A DNA stretch of 64,000 bases from Aquimarina spongiae (GTDB taxonomy: Bacteria > Bacteroidota > Bacteroidia > Flavobacteriales > Flavobacteriaceae). How positions within the stretch are numbered: position 1 is the first letter of the stretch; each line of letters starts with the position of its first letter. Below, one piece after another: positions 7,224 through 15,991 of the stretch. The stretch lies in contig NZ_FQYP01000007.1 in NCBI RefSeq assembly GCF_900141785.1, forward strand, positions 186,001 to 250,000, read 5' to 3'. A program made the position numbers and the translations under genes. A model generated the notes under the pieces. The model did no database searches, was not told the DNA's origin, and saw only the letters and a list, made by a program, of their open reading frames with translations.

Positions 7224-9626
7224 ATGACACAATCAACTTGTTTTCACTGTGGAAATAATTGCGATAAAACAGTTATCAACTTCGCCCACAAAACCTTTTG
7301 CTGTAATGGCTGCAAAACTGTATATGAATTTTTTTCGAGTCATGATTTATCCGACTATTATGACTTACAATCTGCTCCAGGAGCGATTCCTAAAGAAATT
7401 GAAGGAAAATACGATTATCTCGATAATCCTGATATTGCTGAAAAGCTAATAGAATTTTCAGATCAGAATACTCAGATTATTACACTATACATCCCTCATA
7501 TACATTGTAGCTCTTGTATCTGGATTTTAGAAAATCTACATAAATTGAAACCGGGAATTAGTTCTTCCCAAGTGAATTTCCCCAAAAAAACAGTTAGGAT
7601 CACCCTCAATTCAGAAAAAACAACACTCAAAGAAGTGGTGATTTTAATGAATTCCATTGGATATGAACCATACATTAGTCTGGACGATTATACGAGTACT
7701 CCAAAAAACAACAACCATCAATTACTATACAAATTAGGAATCGCTGGGTTCGCATTTGGTAACGTGATGTTTTTGTCGTTTCCCGAATACTTTGAAGTAT
7801 CAGAATACTGGTTAGAAAAGTACAAGCACCTTTTTCGATGGTTGATGTTTGCCTTCTCGTTACCTGTTGTATTTTATGCTGCACAAGAGTATTTCATTTC
7901 AGCATACAAAGGCCTTCGAAGTAAATTATTGAATATTGATATTCCCATTGCATTAGGGATCCTTGTACTATTCATTAGAAGTTCTGTAGAGATCATATTT
8001 GATCTGGGAACTGGTTTTTTTGATAGCCTTACTGGGTTAGTTTTCTTTTTACTAGTCGGAAAATTTTTCCAGCAAAAAACCTACTCATTTCTGTCTTTTG
8101 AAAGGGACTATAAATCGTATTTTCCTATTGCAGTAACCCGAGTATCCAAAAAAAATGACAAGGAAGAAAGTATTCAGGTTTATCATATTAAAAAAGGAGA
8201 TCGTTTATTAATCCGGAACGAAGAATTAATACCGGTTGATGGTATACTTATCGAAGGAGATGCACAAATCGATTATAGTTTTGTTACCGGAGAAAGCGAT
8301 TTGGTGGCCAAACAATCCGGCGACAAACTTTTTGCAGGAGGAAAACAATTGAATGGCGCCATATTGATTGAAGCCTTAAAATCTGTAGAGCAAAGTTATC
8401 TGACTCAATTATGGAGTAATGACGTTTTTAGTAAAAACAAAACATCATCCTTTACGAATCTTACAGATACCATTAGCAAATATTTTACGATCATTATTTT
8501 ATGTATTGCTTTTATTGCGACCAGTTATTGGTTAATTGCGGATAGTTCAAAAGCGATGAACGTATTTACTGCAGTACTTATTATTGCTTGTCCCTGTGCA
8601 CTAGCACTAGCCAGACCTTTTGCATTAGGAAACATGTTGAGGATTTTTGGAAAAAACCGTTTTTACTTAAAAAATGCAGACGTAATCGAACAATTATCAA
8701 AGGTCAATACTCTTATTTTTGATAAAACAGGTACCATTACCTCAAACAAGAAAAATAAAATCGAATATCATGGCAAACCACTTTCCAAAAAAGAGGAAGC
8801 GTTATTAAAAAGTACACTTCGTGCATCGAATCACCCGTTAAGTAGGTCGTTGTATCAAATTTTGGAAGATCATGATATTCTCACTTTGGATGAATATCAG
8901 GAGTACCTCGGTAAAGGTATTGAAGCCCGATCCGCACAGGACAGTATTAAAATCGGTTCTCAAAATTTCATAAAAAATTCCAACGGAACTAATGCTTTGA
9001 ATACTACAGTACATGTTAACGCCAATGATCAATACAAAGGGCACTACGTCTTCTACAATCAATACAGAAAAGGAGTTAAAGAACTATTCGAGACCTTATC
9101 AAAAAACTATCGCCTATCTATTTTGTCGGGGGATAATGAAGGAGAAAAAAGGCATTTAGAACAGTTGTTACCCAAGAACACCAACTTACTCTTTAATCAA
9201 AAACCAGACGACAAACTCGAATATATCAAAAGCTTGCAAAACCATGATGCCAATGTAGTCATGATAGGTGATGGCCTCAACGATGCAGGAGCACTGGCAC
9301 AAAGTGATGTGGGGATCGCCGTTTCTGAAAATGTAAACGTCTTTTCTCCTGCTTGCGATGCTATTTTGGATGCATCAGTCTTTCAAAATATCAACCATTA
9401 TTTAACCATTTCCAAAAGGACAATGGGTATTATTAAATCCAGTTTCATACTATCTTTCTTCTACAACAGTATAGGATTATATTTTGCGGTAACGGGTCAA
9501 TTATCTCCTGTTATCGCCGCTATTTTAATGCCTTTAAGTTCTATTTCTGTGGTTATTTATGTAACTGTACTCACTAATATCCTCAGTAAAAAAGTAAGCA
9601 TAAAAACAAATGAACGAAGCTACTGA
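7224..9626 (+). CDS. ccoI: Copper-exporting P1B-type ATPase for cbb3 oxidase assembly
   Basis: Inner-membrane ATPase of the CcoI/FixI type, about 800 residues, thought to supply copper for cbb3 oxidase assembly. Features in order: an N-terminal Cys-rich region (CFHCGNNC, then CCNGC) typical of CcoI; an HMA domain with CSSC; eight membrane segments; an actuator motif (VTGES); the metal-transport motif CPC in ACPCALA; the phosphorylation motif DKTGT; and the hinge GDGLNDAGAL. The ATG at 7224 is chosen over an upstream in-frame TTG at 7203, which lies inside the -10 element. The pdxH start overlaps its 3' end by 17 bp. The ccoS-ccoNOQP operon follows 900 bp downstream. Confidence 0.93.
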   Translation: MTQSTCFHCGNNCDKTVINFAHKTFCCNGCKTVYEFFSSHDLSDYYDLQSAPGAIPKEIEGKYDYLDNPDIAEKLIEFSDQNTQIITLYIPHIHCSSCIWILENLHKLKPGISSSQVNFPKKTVRITLNSEKTTLKEVVILMNSIGYEPYISLDDYTSTPKNNNHQLLYKLGIAGFAFGNVMFLSFPEYFEVSEYWLEKYKHLFRWLMFAFSLPVVFYAAQEYFISAYKGLRSKLLNIDIPIALGILVLFIRSSVEIIFDLGTGFFDSLTGLVFFLLVGKFFQQKTYSFLSFERDYKSYFPIAVTRVSKKNDKEESIQVYHIKKGDRLLIRNEELIPVDGILIEGDAQIDYSFVTGESDLVAKQSGDKLFAGGKQLNGAILIEALKSVEQSYLTQLWSNDVFSKNKTSSFTNLTDTISKYFTIIILCIAFIATSYWLIADSSKAMNVFTAVLIIACPCALALARPFALGNMLRIFGKNRFYLKNADVIEQLSKVNTLIFDKTGTITSNKKNKIEYHGKPLSKKEEALLKSTLRASNHPLSRSLYQILEDHDILTLDEYQEYLGKGIEARSAQDSIKIGSQNFIKNSNGTNALNTTVHVNANDQYKGHYVFYNQYRKGVKELFETLSKNYRLSILSGDNEGEKRHLEQLLPKNTNLLFNQKPDDKLEYIKSLQNHDANVVMIGDGLNDAGALAQSDVGIAVSENVNVFSPACDAILDASVFQNINHYLTISKRTMGIIKSSFILSFFYNSIGLYFAVTGQLSPVIAAILMPLSSISVVIYVTVLTNILSKKVSIKTNERSY

Positions 9627-10230
9627 TCATAATCCTATGCAACACTTTCAACAGTGGTTTCATGAAGTAGACACTTCACATCCCGAAGAAGAGACTAATA
9701 CCATGCAATTAGCTACCATAGGCACGGATGAATTTCCAAAAAGTAGAATTGTTTTGCTCAAGAAATTTACCTGGGAAGGGTTTGTGTTTTTTACCAATTT
9801 CGAAAGTGAAAAGGGGAAATCTATTGCGCATCATAACAAAGTCGCCTTACTTTTTAATTGGTCGTCGGCAAATCGAGAGGTTTTTATTTCAGGAACTGCA
9901 GAAAAGATCGCTACTAATCTTGCCGAAGGGTATTTTGAATCCCGCCCAAAGGGAAGCCAATTAGGAGCTTGGGCGTCCAAACAAAGCACTGAAATTTCTT
10001 CGCGAAAAGTACTGGATGAGCAACTAGAATTTTTCGAAAACAAATTTAAAAACGGTACTATTCCTATGCCAGAATATTGGGGAGGGTATATTGTAAAACC
10101 TAGCAAGATGATGTTTACTCAAAAGTATCCTACGGAAGCCTTTAGTAAAGTTACGTCATACACCCTTAGACCAGATTTTATCTGGAATAAAAACATTCAT
10201 TTTAATAAGCACACAAATGAAACTTATTGA
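9610..10230 (+). CDS. pdxH: Pyridoxamine 5'-phosphate oxidase
   Basis: A 206-residue FMN enzyme making pyridoxal 5'-phosphate from PNP or PMP. Family landmarks: MQLATIGTDEFPKSRIVLLKKF, VFFTNFESEKGKS (FMN-phosphate region), a SRPKGSQLGAWASKQS-like stretch and PEYWGGYIVKP near the C-terminus. It overlaps ccoI by 17 bp and is therefore probably co-transcribed from the Crp/Fnr-like ccoI promoter. This is unusual for an oxygen-using cofactor enzyme, but haem synthesis and amino-acid metabolism both need the cofactor. The C-terminal end departs a little from the canonical R-L-x-P ending. Confidence 0.9.
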   Translation: MNEATDHNPMQHFQQWFHEVDTSHPEEETNTMQLATIGTDEFPKSRIVLLKKFTWEGFVFFTNFESEKGKSIAHHNKVALLFNWSSANREVFISGTAEKIATNLAEGYFESRPKGSQLGAWASKQSTEISSRKVLDEQLEFFENKFKNGTIPMPEYWGGYIVKPSKMMFTQKYPTEAFSKVTSYTLRPDFIWNKNIHFNKHTNETY

Positions 10231-10266
10231 AAAGCTGTATGCTATCCCTTCTTTGTATTTAAATAT

Positions 10267-10419
10267 CTACTTCTCGGGATAGGGAGAAAATAAATCCAAG
10301 ACCATATCTACGATTCCCGTATTATAAAACAAATAAGCAACTATAATACCTATACCGATAATTAACAATCCAGTAGTGATTTTTCTTCTCAGATCAAGAG
10401 GGGTCGATTTAGATTTCAT
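10267..10419 (-). CDS. Small single-helix membrane protein (50 residues)
   Basis: An open frame on the minus strand in the gap between pdxH and ccoS. It starts at an ATG at 10417-10419 and ends at a TAG at 10267-10269. It encodes a basic N-terminus (MKSKSTPLDLRRK), one hydrophobic helix (about residues 14-33) and a short tail ending in SPYPEK. The composition looks protein-like (positive-inside topology, no low complexity), and the intergenic space is otherwise unexplained. It has no recognised family. Confidence 0.45.
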   Translation of the reverse strand: MKSKSTPLDLRRKITTGLLIIGIGIIVAYLFYNTGIVDMVLDLFSPYPEK

Positions 10420-10480
10420 AACTAAAAGTTTTAAGGGTTATTGACTAATGAAAGTTCATAAATAAATAGCGATTAAAACC

Positions 10481-10523
10481 TGACAAATGTCATTTTTTAA
10501 GAAAAGGTGGGCTCCTACTTTTG
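10481..10523 (+). promoter_or_regulatory. Crp/Fnr-like operator and promoter for the cco operon
   Basis: The box TGACAAATGTCA is at 10481-10492, with a perfect -10 TActTTTG at 10516-10523. The centre to TTTG spacing is 33.5 bp. The ATG at 10524 touches the -10 and cannot be transcribed as a start, so translation should begin at 10542 (55.5 bp from the box centre, as for ccoI). Confidence 0.75.
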
Positions 10524-10541
10524 ATGCATAATAAAAAAAGT

Positions 10542-10736
10542 ATGGGTGTTATCTATGTACTCTTAACAATAAGTATCGTCGTCGCGATCATCTTTTTTGT
10601 TGCATTTATCTTTTCGATAAGAAACGGTCAATATGACGATGTGTATACGCCTTCGGTTCGAATGCTTTTTGAAGACGAGCTCATAAAGGAAAACAACGAA
10701 CAATCTTCTGCAACCCCTAAAACTAAACAATCATAA
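10542..10736 (+). CDS. ccoS: cbb3-type oxidase assembly protein CcoS
   Basis: A small single-span membrane protein of 64 residues from the ATG at 10542 (MGVIYVLLTISIVVA). The CcoS pattern is clear: an N-terminal helix, then FIFSIRNGQYDDV with the conserved Gly-Gln-Tyr-Asp-Asp, then a polar tail. CcoS is needed for cofactor insertion into cbb3 oxidase. The start was moved downstream of two earlier candidates because of the promoter position. The ccoN start follows its stop codon by one base, so it leads the cco operon. Confidence 0.88.
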   Translation: MGVIYVLLTISIVVAIIFFVAFIFSIRNGQYDDVYTPSVRMLFEDELIKENNEQSSATPKTKQS

Positions 10737-10737
10737 A

Positions 10738-12945
10738 ATGGAAATGGAACAATTCTATTACGATAACAAAATCGTAAAAAAATTCTTGTACGCTACAATG
10801 CTCTGGGGTATTGTAGGAATGTCTGTTGGTCTACTACTGGCATTCCTGTTTTTATTCCCAAACCTTACAGATGGTATTTCCTGGCTAAGTTTTGGTCGAT
10901 TACGACCACTGCATACCAATGCTGTTATTTTTGCCTTTGTAGGTAACGCAATTTTTGCCGGGGTTTATTACTCTACCCAGCGTTTATTAAAAGCCCGAAT
11001 GTTTAGTGATGTTCTGAGTAATATCAATTTCTGGGGTTGGCAATTAATTATTGTAGGGGCAGCAATTACACTACCTCTTGGATTTACCACATCAAAAGAA
11101 TATGCAGAACTAGAATGGCCTTTTGATATTGCCATTGCAGTCATCTGGGTAGTCTTTGGTTGGAATCTTATAGGGACTATTTTAAAAAGAAGACAACGAC
11201 ATCTTTATGTTGCCATATGGTTTTATATCGCAACCGTGGTTACCGTTGCGGTGCTTCATATTTTTAATAGTCTTGAGCTTCCTGTAAGCGCCTTAAAAAG
11301 TTATTCGGTATATGCCGGAGTACAAGATGCCTTGGTACAATGGTGGTACGGGCATAATGCCGTGGCATTTTTCTTGACTACTCCATTCCTGGGATTAATG
11401 TATTACTTCATCCCAAAAGCAGCGAATAGACCTATTTATTCCTATCGATTATCTATCGTACACTTTTGGTCATTGATATTTATTTATATCTGGGCAGGAC
11501 CACACCACTTACTCTATTCGGCTTTACCAGATTGGGCTCAAAACCTTGGGGTAGCCTTTTCGGTAATGCTTATTGCTCCATCCTGGGGAGGTATGATCAA
11601 TGGATTACTTACCCTACGAGGGGCCTGGGATAAAGTACGTACCGATCCTGTTTTAAAATTCATGGTTGTTGCGATTACCGGATACGGTATGGCCACTTTT
11701 GAAGGACCTATGCTATCCTTAAAAAACGTAAATGCCATCGCACACTTTAGTGACTGGGTAATTGCTCACGTTCATGTTGGAGCCTTGGCTTGGAACGGAT
11801 TTTTAACCTTCGGAATGGCCTATTGGTTAATTCCTAAACTATTCAAAACCAAATTATGGTCTACGGGACTAGCAAATGTACATTTCTGGTTAGGTACTTT
11901 AGGAATCATCATGTACGCTCTACCTATGTATGTTGCTGGGTTCGTACAGGCTTCTATGTGGAAACAATTTAACCCTGACGGAAGTTTGGTTTACGGTAAC
12001 TTTTTGGAAACCGTAAATGAGATTATCCCGATGTACTGGATGCGTGCCATTGGAGGAAGTATTTACATTCTGGGAATCTTCATCATGCTCTACAACGTAG
12101 TAAAAACAGTAAAAAGTGGTAGCAGTGTAAAAGATGAGCTAGCTGAAGCTGCTCCTTTAACCAAGGTAACCAGACGCAGAACAGCAAAAGAAACTTACCA
12201 CACCTGGTTGGAAAGAAGGCCTGTAAAACTGACCATTTTTGCTACTATCGCTATTCTGATTGGTGGAGCAGTACAAATCATTCCTACACTCATGATTGAT
12301 TCGAATATTCCAACGATCACTAGCGTGAAACCATATACTCCTCTTGAGTTAGAAGGTAGAGATCTATACATCAGAGAAAGTTGTGTCTCCTGTCATTCAC
12401 AAATGATACGACCTTTCAGAAGTGAGGTAGAACGCTATGGTGAATACTCCAAAGCGGGAGAGTACGTATACGACCACCCATTCTTATGGGGTAGTAAACG
12501 TACCGGACCCGATCTGCACCGCATAGGTGGTAAATACTCTGACAACTGGCATCTTAACCACTTTTATGATCCACAAAGTACCTCATCGGGGTCTATCATG
12601 CCAAGCTATAAGTGGTTGATCCAAAACAAACTCGATCGTTCACAAACTGAGGCAAAAATGGAAGCCATGGTAGCACTAGGCGTGCCCTACACTACCGAAG
12701 AAATTGCCAAAGCACAACAATGGATGGATGAGCAAGCAACACAGATAGAAAAGAACCTATACACCGATCCGGATTTTGCAAAAACCTATGAAGCCGATAA
12801 GAAATATGCTCAAGAGAATGGTTTAGACTTTGTAGAAATGAGACATCGTGAAGTAGTTGCCTTAATCGCTTATATCCAAAGATTAGGAACCGATATTAAG
12901 GTGAAAGATAATACTGAGGAAACTGTAGTACAAAATAAAGAATAA
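10738..12945 (+). CDS. ccoNO: cbb3-type cytochrome c oxidase, fused subunits I and II
   Basis: Terminal oxidase core of 735 residues. The N-terminal CcoN part (about 1-470) has the expected membrane helices. The haem and copper ligand sets are visible: RPLHTNAV, WWYGHNAVAFF, WAGPHHLLYSALP and HVHVGALAWNG. A linker (about 470-500) leads into CcoO, with one membrane helix (about 505-525) and the haem c motif CVSCH at about residue 549, then GPDLHRIGG and a methionine loop (SGSIMPSY). Fusion of CcoN and CcoO is known in Bacteroidota. It catalyses high-affinity oxygen reduction coupled to proton pumping. It follows ccoS by one base and precedes ccoQ by four. Confidence 0.96.
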   Translation: MEMEQFYYDNKIVKKFLYATMLWGIVGMSVGLLLAFLFLFPNLTDGISWLSFGRLRPLHTNAVIFAFVGNAIFAGVYYSTQRLLKARMFSDVLSNINFWGWQLIIVGAAITLPLGFTTSKEYAELEWPFDIAIAVIWVVFGWNLIGTILKRRQRHLYVAIWFYIATVVTVAVLHIFNSLELPVSALKSYSVYAGVQDALVQWWYGHNAVAFFLTTPFLGLMYYFIPKAANRPIYSYRLSIVHFWSLIFIYIWAGPHHLLYSALPDWAQNLGVAFSVMLIAPSWGGMINGLLTLRGAWDKVRTDPVLKFMVVAITGYGMATFEGPMLSLKNVNAIAHFSDWVIAHVHVGALAWNGFLTFGMAYWLIPKLFKTKLWSTGLANVHFWLGTLGIIMYALPMYVAGFVQASMWKQFNPDGSLVYGNFLETVNEIIPMYWMRAIGGSIYILGIFIMLYNVVKTVKSGSSVKDELAEAAPLTKVTRRRTAKETYHTWLERRPVKLTIFATIAILIGGAVQIIPTLMIDSNIPTITSVKPYTPLELEGRDLYIRESCVSCHSQMIRPFRSEVERYGEYSKAGEYVYDHPFLWGSKRTGPDLHRIGGKYSDNWHLNHFYDPQSTSSGSIMPSYKWLIQNKLDRSQTEAKMEAMVALGVPYTTEEIAKAQQWMDEQATQIEKNLYTDPDFAKTYEADKKYAQENGLDFVEMRHREVVALIAYIQRLGTDIKVKDNTEETVVQNKE

Positions 12946-12949
12946 AACC

Positions 12950-13135
12950 ATGCTAAAATTTGTAAAAGGACATATGGAGAGTATTGAAGGTATAGAAATC
13001 TACCCTATGATTTCGCTGCTCATTTTTTTCATCTTCTTTGCTGCGCTATTCTGGTGGGTTTTTACCGCCAAAAAAGAACATATCAAAGAAGTGAGCAATA
13101 TACCTCTAGAAACCAATAAAGATATCACATTATGA
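12950..13135 (+). CDS. ccoQ: cbb3 oxidase small subunit CcoQ-like
   Basis: A 61-residue protein with one membrane helix (about residues 18-40, ending FWWVFTAKKEH) and a charged tail. The size, position between ccoNO and ccoP, and the WVF-x-x-KK exit of the helix fit CcoQ, which stabilises the oxidase. Its stop overlaps the ccoP start by 4 bp. Sequence identity within this family is low, so the call rests on context and shape. Confidence 0.8.
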   Translation: MLKFVKGHMESIEGIEIYPMISLLIFFIFFAALFWWVFTAKKEHIKEVSNIPLETNKDITL

Positions 13136-14073
13136 AAACCACCGCATCTTATATACGCGTACTTACATTTTTAATTCTAGCCTATATACTTATAGAATTA
13201 ACCGTTACTACAGATTCTGGATCTGCCTTTATTGAGCAGCCTCTAAGCTGGTTGGGGTTAGGAATAGTAGCTTTGTTTGCAATAGCCATAGAAATAAGTC
13301 TCGCGGCCTTACAAAACATACTATTTCAATCCTTAAAGCCAGATGCTCAAGAACGCTATTTATTAGCTCAAAAAGCTAAAAAAGAAAAGCAATTTAAATG
13401 GATCAAATATAGCTATCTAAGACTGCTTGATAGCAAACCGGTAGATCAGGAAGACGAAATTATTTTGGATCATAATTACGATGGTATCAAAGAGCTGGAC
13501 AACAACCTTCCACCTTGGTGGGTATATGGTTTTTATGCTACTATCCTTTTTGGAGTGATCTATATGGTACGCTTTCATGTGTTTAATGACTATACCCAGT
13601 CAGAAGAATATGAAACAGAAGTAGCCGAAGCAAAGATTGCTATCGAAAACTATAAAAGAACCGCCAAAGATTTGGTAGATGTAAACACGGTAACTCTGCT
13701 TACAGAAGCCGGTGATCTTGCTAAAGGAAAGGCCATTTTTGCTACCAATTGTGTGGCTTGTCACAAAGCTGATGGTGGTGGGGGTATAGGTCCCAACCTA
13801 ACCGATCAATATTGGATCCTAGGTGGAGGAATAAAAAATATATTCCGTACGATTTCTGAAGGAGGTCGTGACGGTAAAGGAATGGTAGCCTGGAAACAAA
13901 CTTTGAAACCCGCCGAAATGGCCCAGGTAGCCAGTTATATTATGACTCTAGAAGGCATCACACCTGCAGAACCCAAAGAGCCTCAGGGAGAGATTTGGAT
14001 AGATCCAGATGCACCCAAAGAAGAAGCACCTACCGCAGTGTCTGATTCGATCCCGGAAGTAGTCAGTGAATAA
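13132..14073 (+). CDS. ccoP: cbb3 oxidase subunit III, mono-haem CcoP
   Basis: A 313-residue membrane-bound cytochrome c that passes electrons to the oxidase. It has two N-terminal hydrophobic segments (about 5-25 and 38-62), then the typical CcoP N-terminal motif (ELDNNLPPWWVYGFY) with a third helix, and a single haem c site CVACH at about residue 207 with a methionine downstream (GKGMVAW). Proteobacterial CcoP has two haem c motifs; only one is present here. The acidic, Pro-rich C-terminal tail (after about 275) is low complexity. It overlaps ccoQ by 4 bp. Confidence 0.93.
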   Translation: MKTTASYIRVLTFLILAYILIELTVTTDSGSAFIEQPLSWLGLGIVALFAIAIEISLAALQNILFQSLKPDAQERYLLAQKAKKEKQFKWIKYSYLRLLDSKPVDQEDEIILDHNYDGIKELDNNLPPWWVYGFYATILFGVIYMVRFHVFNDYTQSEEYETEVAEAKIAIENYKRTAKDLVDVNTVTLLTEAGDLAKGKAIFATNCVACHKADGGGGIGPNLTDQYWILGGGIKNIFRTISEGGRDGKGMVAWKQTLKPAEMAQVASYIMTLEGITPAEPKEPQGEIWIDPDAPKEEAPTAVSDSIPEVVSE

Positions 14074-14088
14074 TTAAAAAAAACACTT

Positions 14089-15510
14089 TTGGAAACACCT
14101 ACAAACGAAAAATTCAGAGATTCGATAGCCACTGTAAATGAAGAGGGAAAACGCGCGTGGGTGTATCCTAAAAAACCAAGTGGAAAATTCTATCGTTACC
14201 GAAAATGGGTAAGTTATGGGCTATTGATTTTTCTATTTTCCGCGCCTTTTATCAAGGTCAATGGAAATCAGTTTTTGATGTTCAACGTTCTGGAGCGAAG
14301 ATTTAATATTTTCGGCGCTCCTTTCTGGCCACAGGATTTTCATCTGTTTGTGATTTCCATGATCATAGGAGTCATTTTTATCACATTATTTACAGTTGCT
14401 TTTGGGCGGTTGTTTTGTGGTTGGGTATGCCCTCAAACCATTTTTATGGAAATGGTCTTTAGGAGGATTGAATACTGGATTGAGGGAGATCGAGGAAAAC
14501 AGATACGATTAGATAAGCAACCCTGGAATGCAGAAAAAATTAGAAAACGAATTACCAAATGGAGCATATTCTTTTTGATTTCCTTTCTAATTGCGAATGT
14601 GTTTCTAGCCTATCTTATTGGTAGCGATCAACTGTTACAATATGTAATCGAAGGGCCATCTGCGCACGTCAGTACTTTAATTTCGTTGTTGATTTTTACC
14701 GCAGTATTCTACTTTGTATTTGCTTGGTTTAGAGAACAAGTATGCATTATAGCATGCCCTTATGGTAGATTACAAGGTGTACTTTTGGATTCAAAATCTA
14801 TTGTTGTTGCTTACGACTATAAGCGCGGCGAAAAAGAAAAAGGTCGTGCCAAATTCAAGAAAAACGAAGACCGGATCGCTTCCGGAAAAGGAGATTGTAT
14901 TGATTGTTTTCAATGTGTTCATGTTTGTCCCACTGGCATCGATATTCGCAACGGCACACAACTGGAGTGTGTAAACTGTACGGCGTGTATCGATGCCTGT
15001 GATCACATGATGGAAAGCGTAAATCTTCCAAAAGGATTGATTCGCTACGCCAGCGAAGAAAACATCGCCAAAAAAGCGAAATTCAAATTTACTCCTCGTT
15101 TAAAAGGGTATAGTGGAGTGCTGTTGATTCTTACCGGAGTATTAGTCGGAATGCTTTTTCTACGAAACGATGTAGAAGCCACCATATTGAGATTGCCCGG
15201 GCAGCTGTATGAACGAAAAGAAAATAATGTGATCAGTAATGTATACACCTATAAGTTGGTAAACAAAACCACCGAGGATATTACCGATGTGCATTTTGAG
15301 CTCCTATCTCATCAAGGAAAAATTGAAGAGGTAACACATCAAAACTTTCAGGTCCCAAAACAAGGCATTGCCGAAGGCACTCTGTTTATAGAGATCAACG
15401 CTTCTGCCCTAAATGGGGATAAGGATAAAGTGAAGATCGGCGTGTATAGCAACGATCAACTCATCGAGACAACTATTAGCGCATTTTTAGGTCCACGAAC
15501 CTATCGATAA
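14089..15510 (+). CDS. ccoG: cbb3 oxidase accessory protein CcoG (polyferredoxin-like)
   Basis: A 473-residue membrane iron-sulfur protein, proposed to reduce copper for cbb3 assembly. It has several membrane helices; the CGWVCPQ motif typical of the NapH/CcoG family; CIIACPYGR; and two ferredoxin-type clusters (CIDCFQCVHVCPTGIDI and CVNCTACIDACD). A C-terminal periplasmic Ig-like domain (about 370-473) is characteristic of CcoG. Translation starts at a TTG (14089), giving METPTNEKF. No better ATG lies upstream before the ccoP stop, and downstream ATGs would remove the conserved WVYPKKPSG region. Confidence 0.93.
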   Translation: METPTNEKFRDSIATVNEEGKRAWVYPKKPSGKFYRYRKWVSYGLLIFLFSAPFIKVNGNQFLMFNVLERRFNIFGAPFWPQDFHLFVISMIIGVIFITLFTVAFGRLFCGWVCPQTIFMEMVFRRIEYWIEGDRGKQIRLDKQPWNAEKIRKRITKWSIFFLISFLIANVFLAYLIGSDQLLQYVIEGPSAHVSTLISLLIFTAVFYFVFAWFREQVCIIACPYGRLQGVLLDSKSIVVAYDYKRGEKEKGRAKFKKNEDRIASGKGDCIDCFQCVHVCPTGIDIRNGTQLECVNCTACIDACDHMMESVNLPKGLIRYASEENIAKKAKFKFTPRLKGYSGVLLILTGVLVGMLFLRNDVEATILRLPGQLYERKENNVISNVYTYKLVNKTTEDITDVHFELLSHQGKIEEVTHQNFQVPKQGIAEGTLFIEINASALNGDKDKVKIGVYSNDQLIETTISAFLGPRTYR

Positions 15511-15544
15511 TTTAAAACAAGGTATAACTCAAAAGTCAAAAAAA

Positions 15545-15991
15545 ATGAAAATAAACTGGGGAACAGCGATCGTATTGGTATTTGCAGGATTTATCTCTTT
15601 TATACTTTTTTTTGTTATAAAAATGAATACCAATGAAAAATACGAGCACGATCTGGTAACAGAAGAGTACTATAAAAAAGAGCTTGCTTTTCAAAAAGAA
15701 ATTGATGCCGAACAAAATTCAAAAAACCTAAAAAAAGATATCAGTGTACGAAAAACGCCTGAGGGTTTGAGCATTCAATTTCCAGATGATATCAACGCTG
15801 AAGGAATTTCGGGAACTATTTTGATGTATCGACCGTCTAACAAAAAGCTTGATTTTGAAATTCCTATTCGTTTATCGAATACCGAACTGAAAATACCTAA
15901 CGATCAACTTATCGAAGGTCGGTGGAACATGACTATTGATTGGACATATGAGAATACTTCTTATCTATTTAAACACTCACTCTCTTATTAA
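15545..15991 (+). CDS. ccoH: FixH family protein
   Basis: A 148-residue protein with one N-terminal membrane helix (about 6-26) and a periplasmic beta-rich domain. Family hallmarks are the segment YEHDLVTEEYYKKELAFQ just after the helix and the final GRWNMTIDW strand. FixH/CcoH is needed for cbb3 oxidase assembly with CcoI. It is in the middle of the cco operon, and its stop abuts the next ATG. Confidence 0.9.
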   Translation: MKINWGTAIVLVFAGFISFILFFVIKMNTNEKYEHDLVTEEYYKKELAFQKEIDAEQNSKNLKKDISVRKTPEGLSIQFPDDINAEGISGTILMYRPSNKKLDFEIPIRLSNTELKIPNDQLIEGRWNMTIDWTYENTSYLFKHSLSY

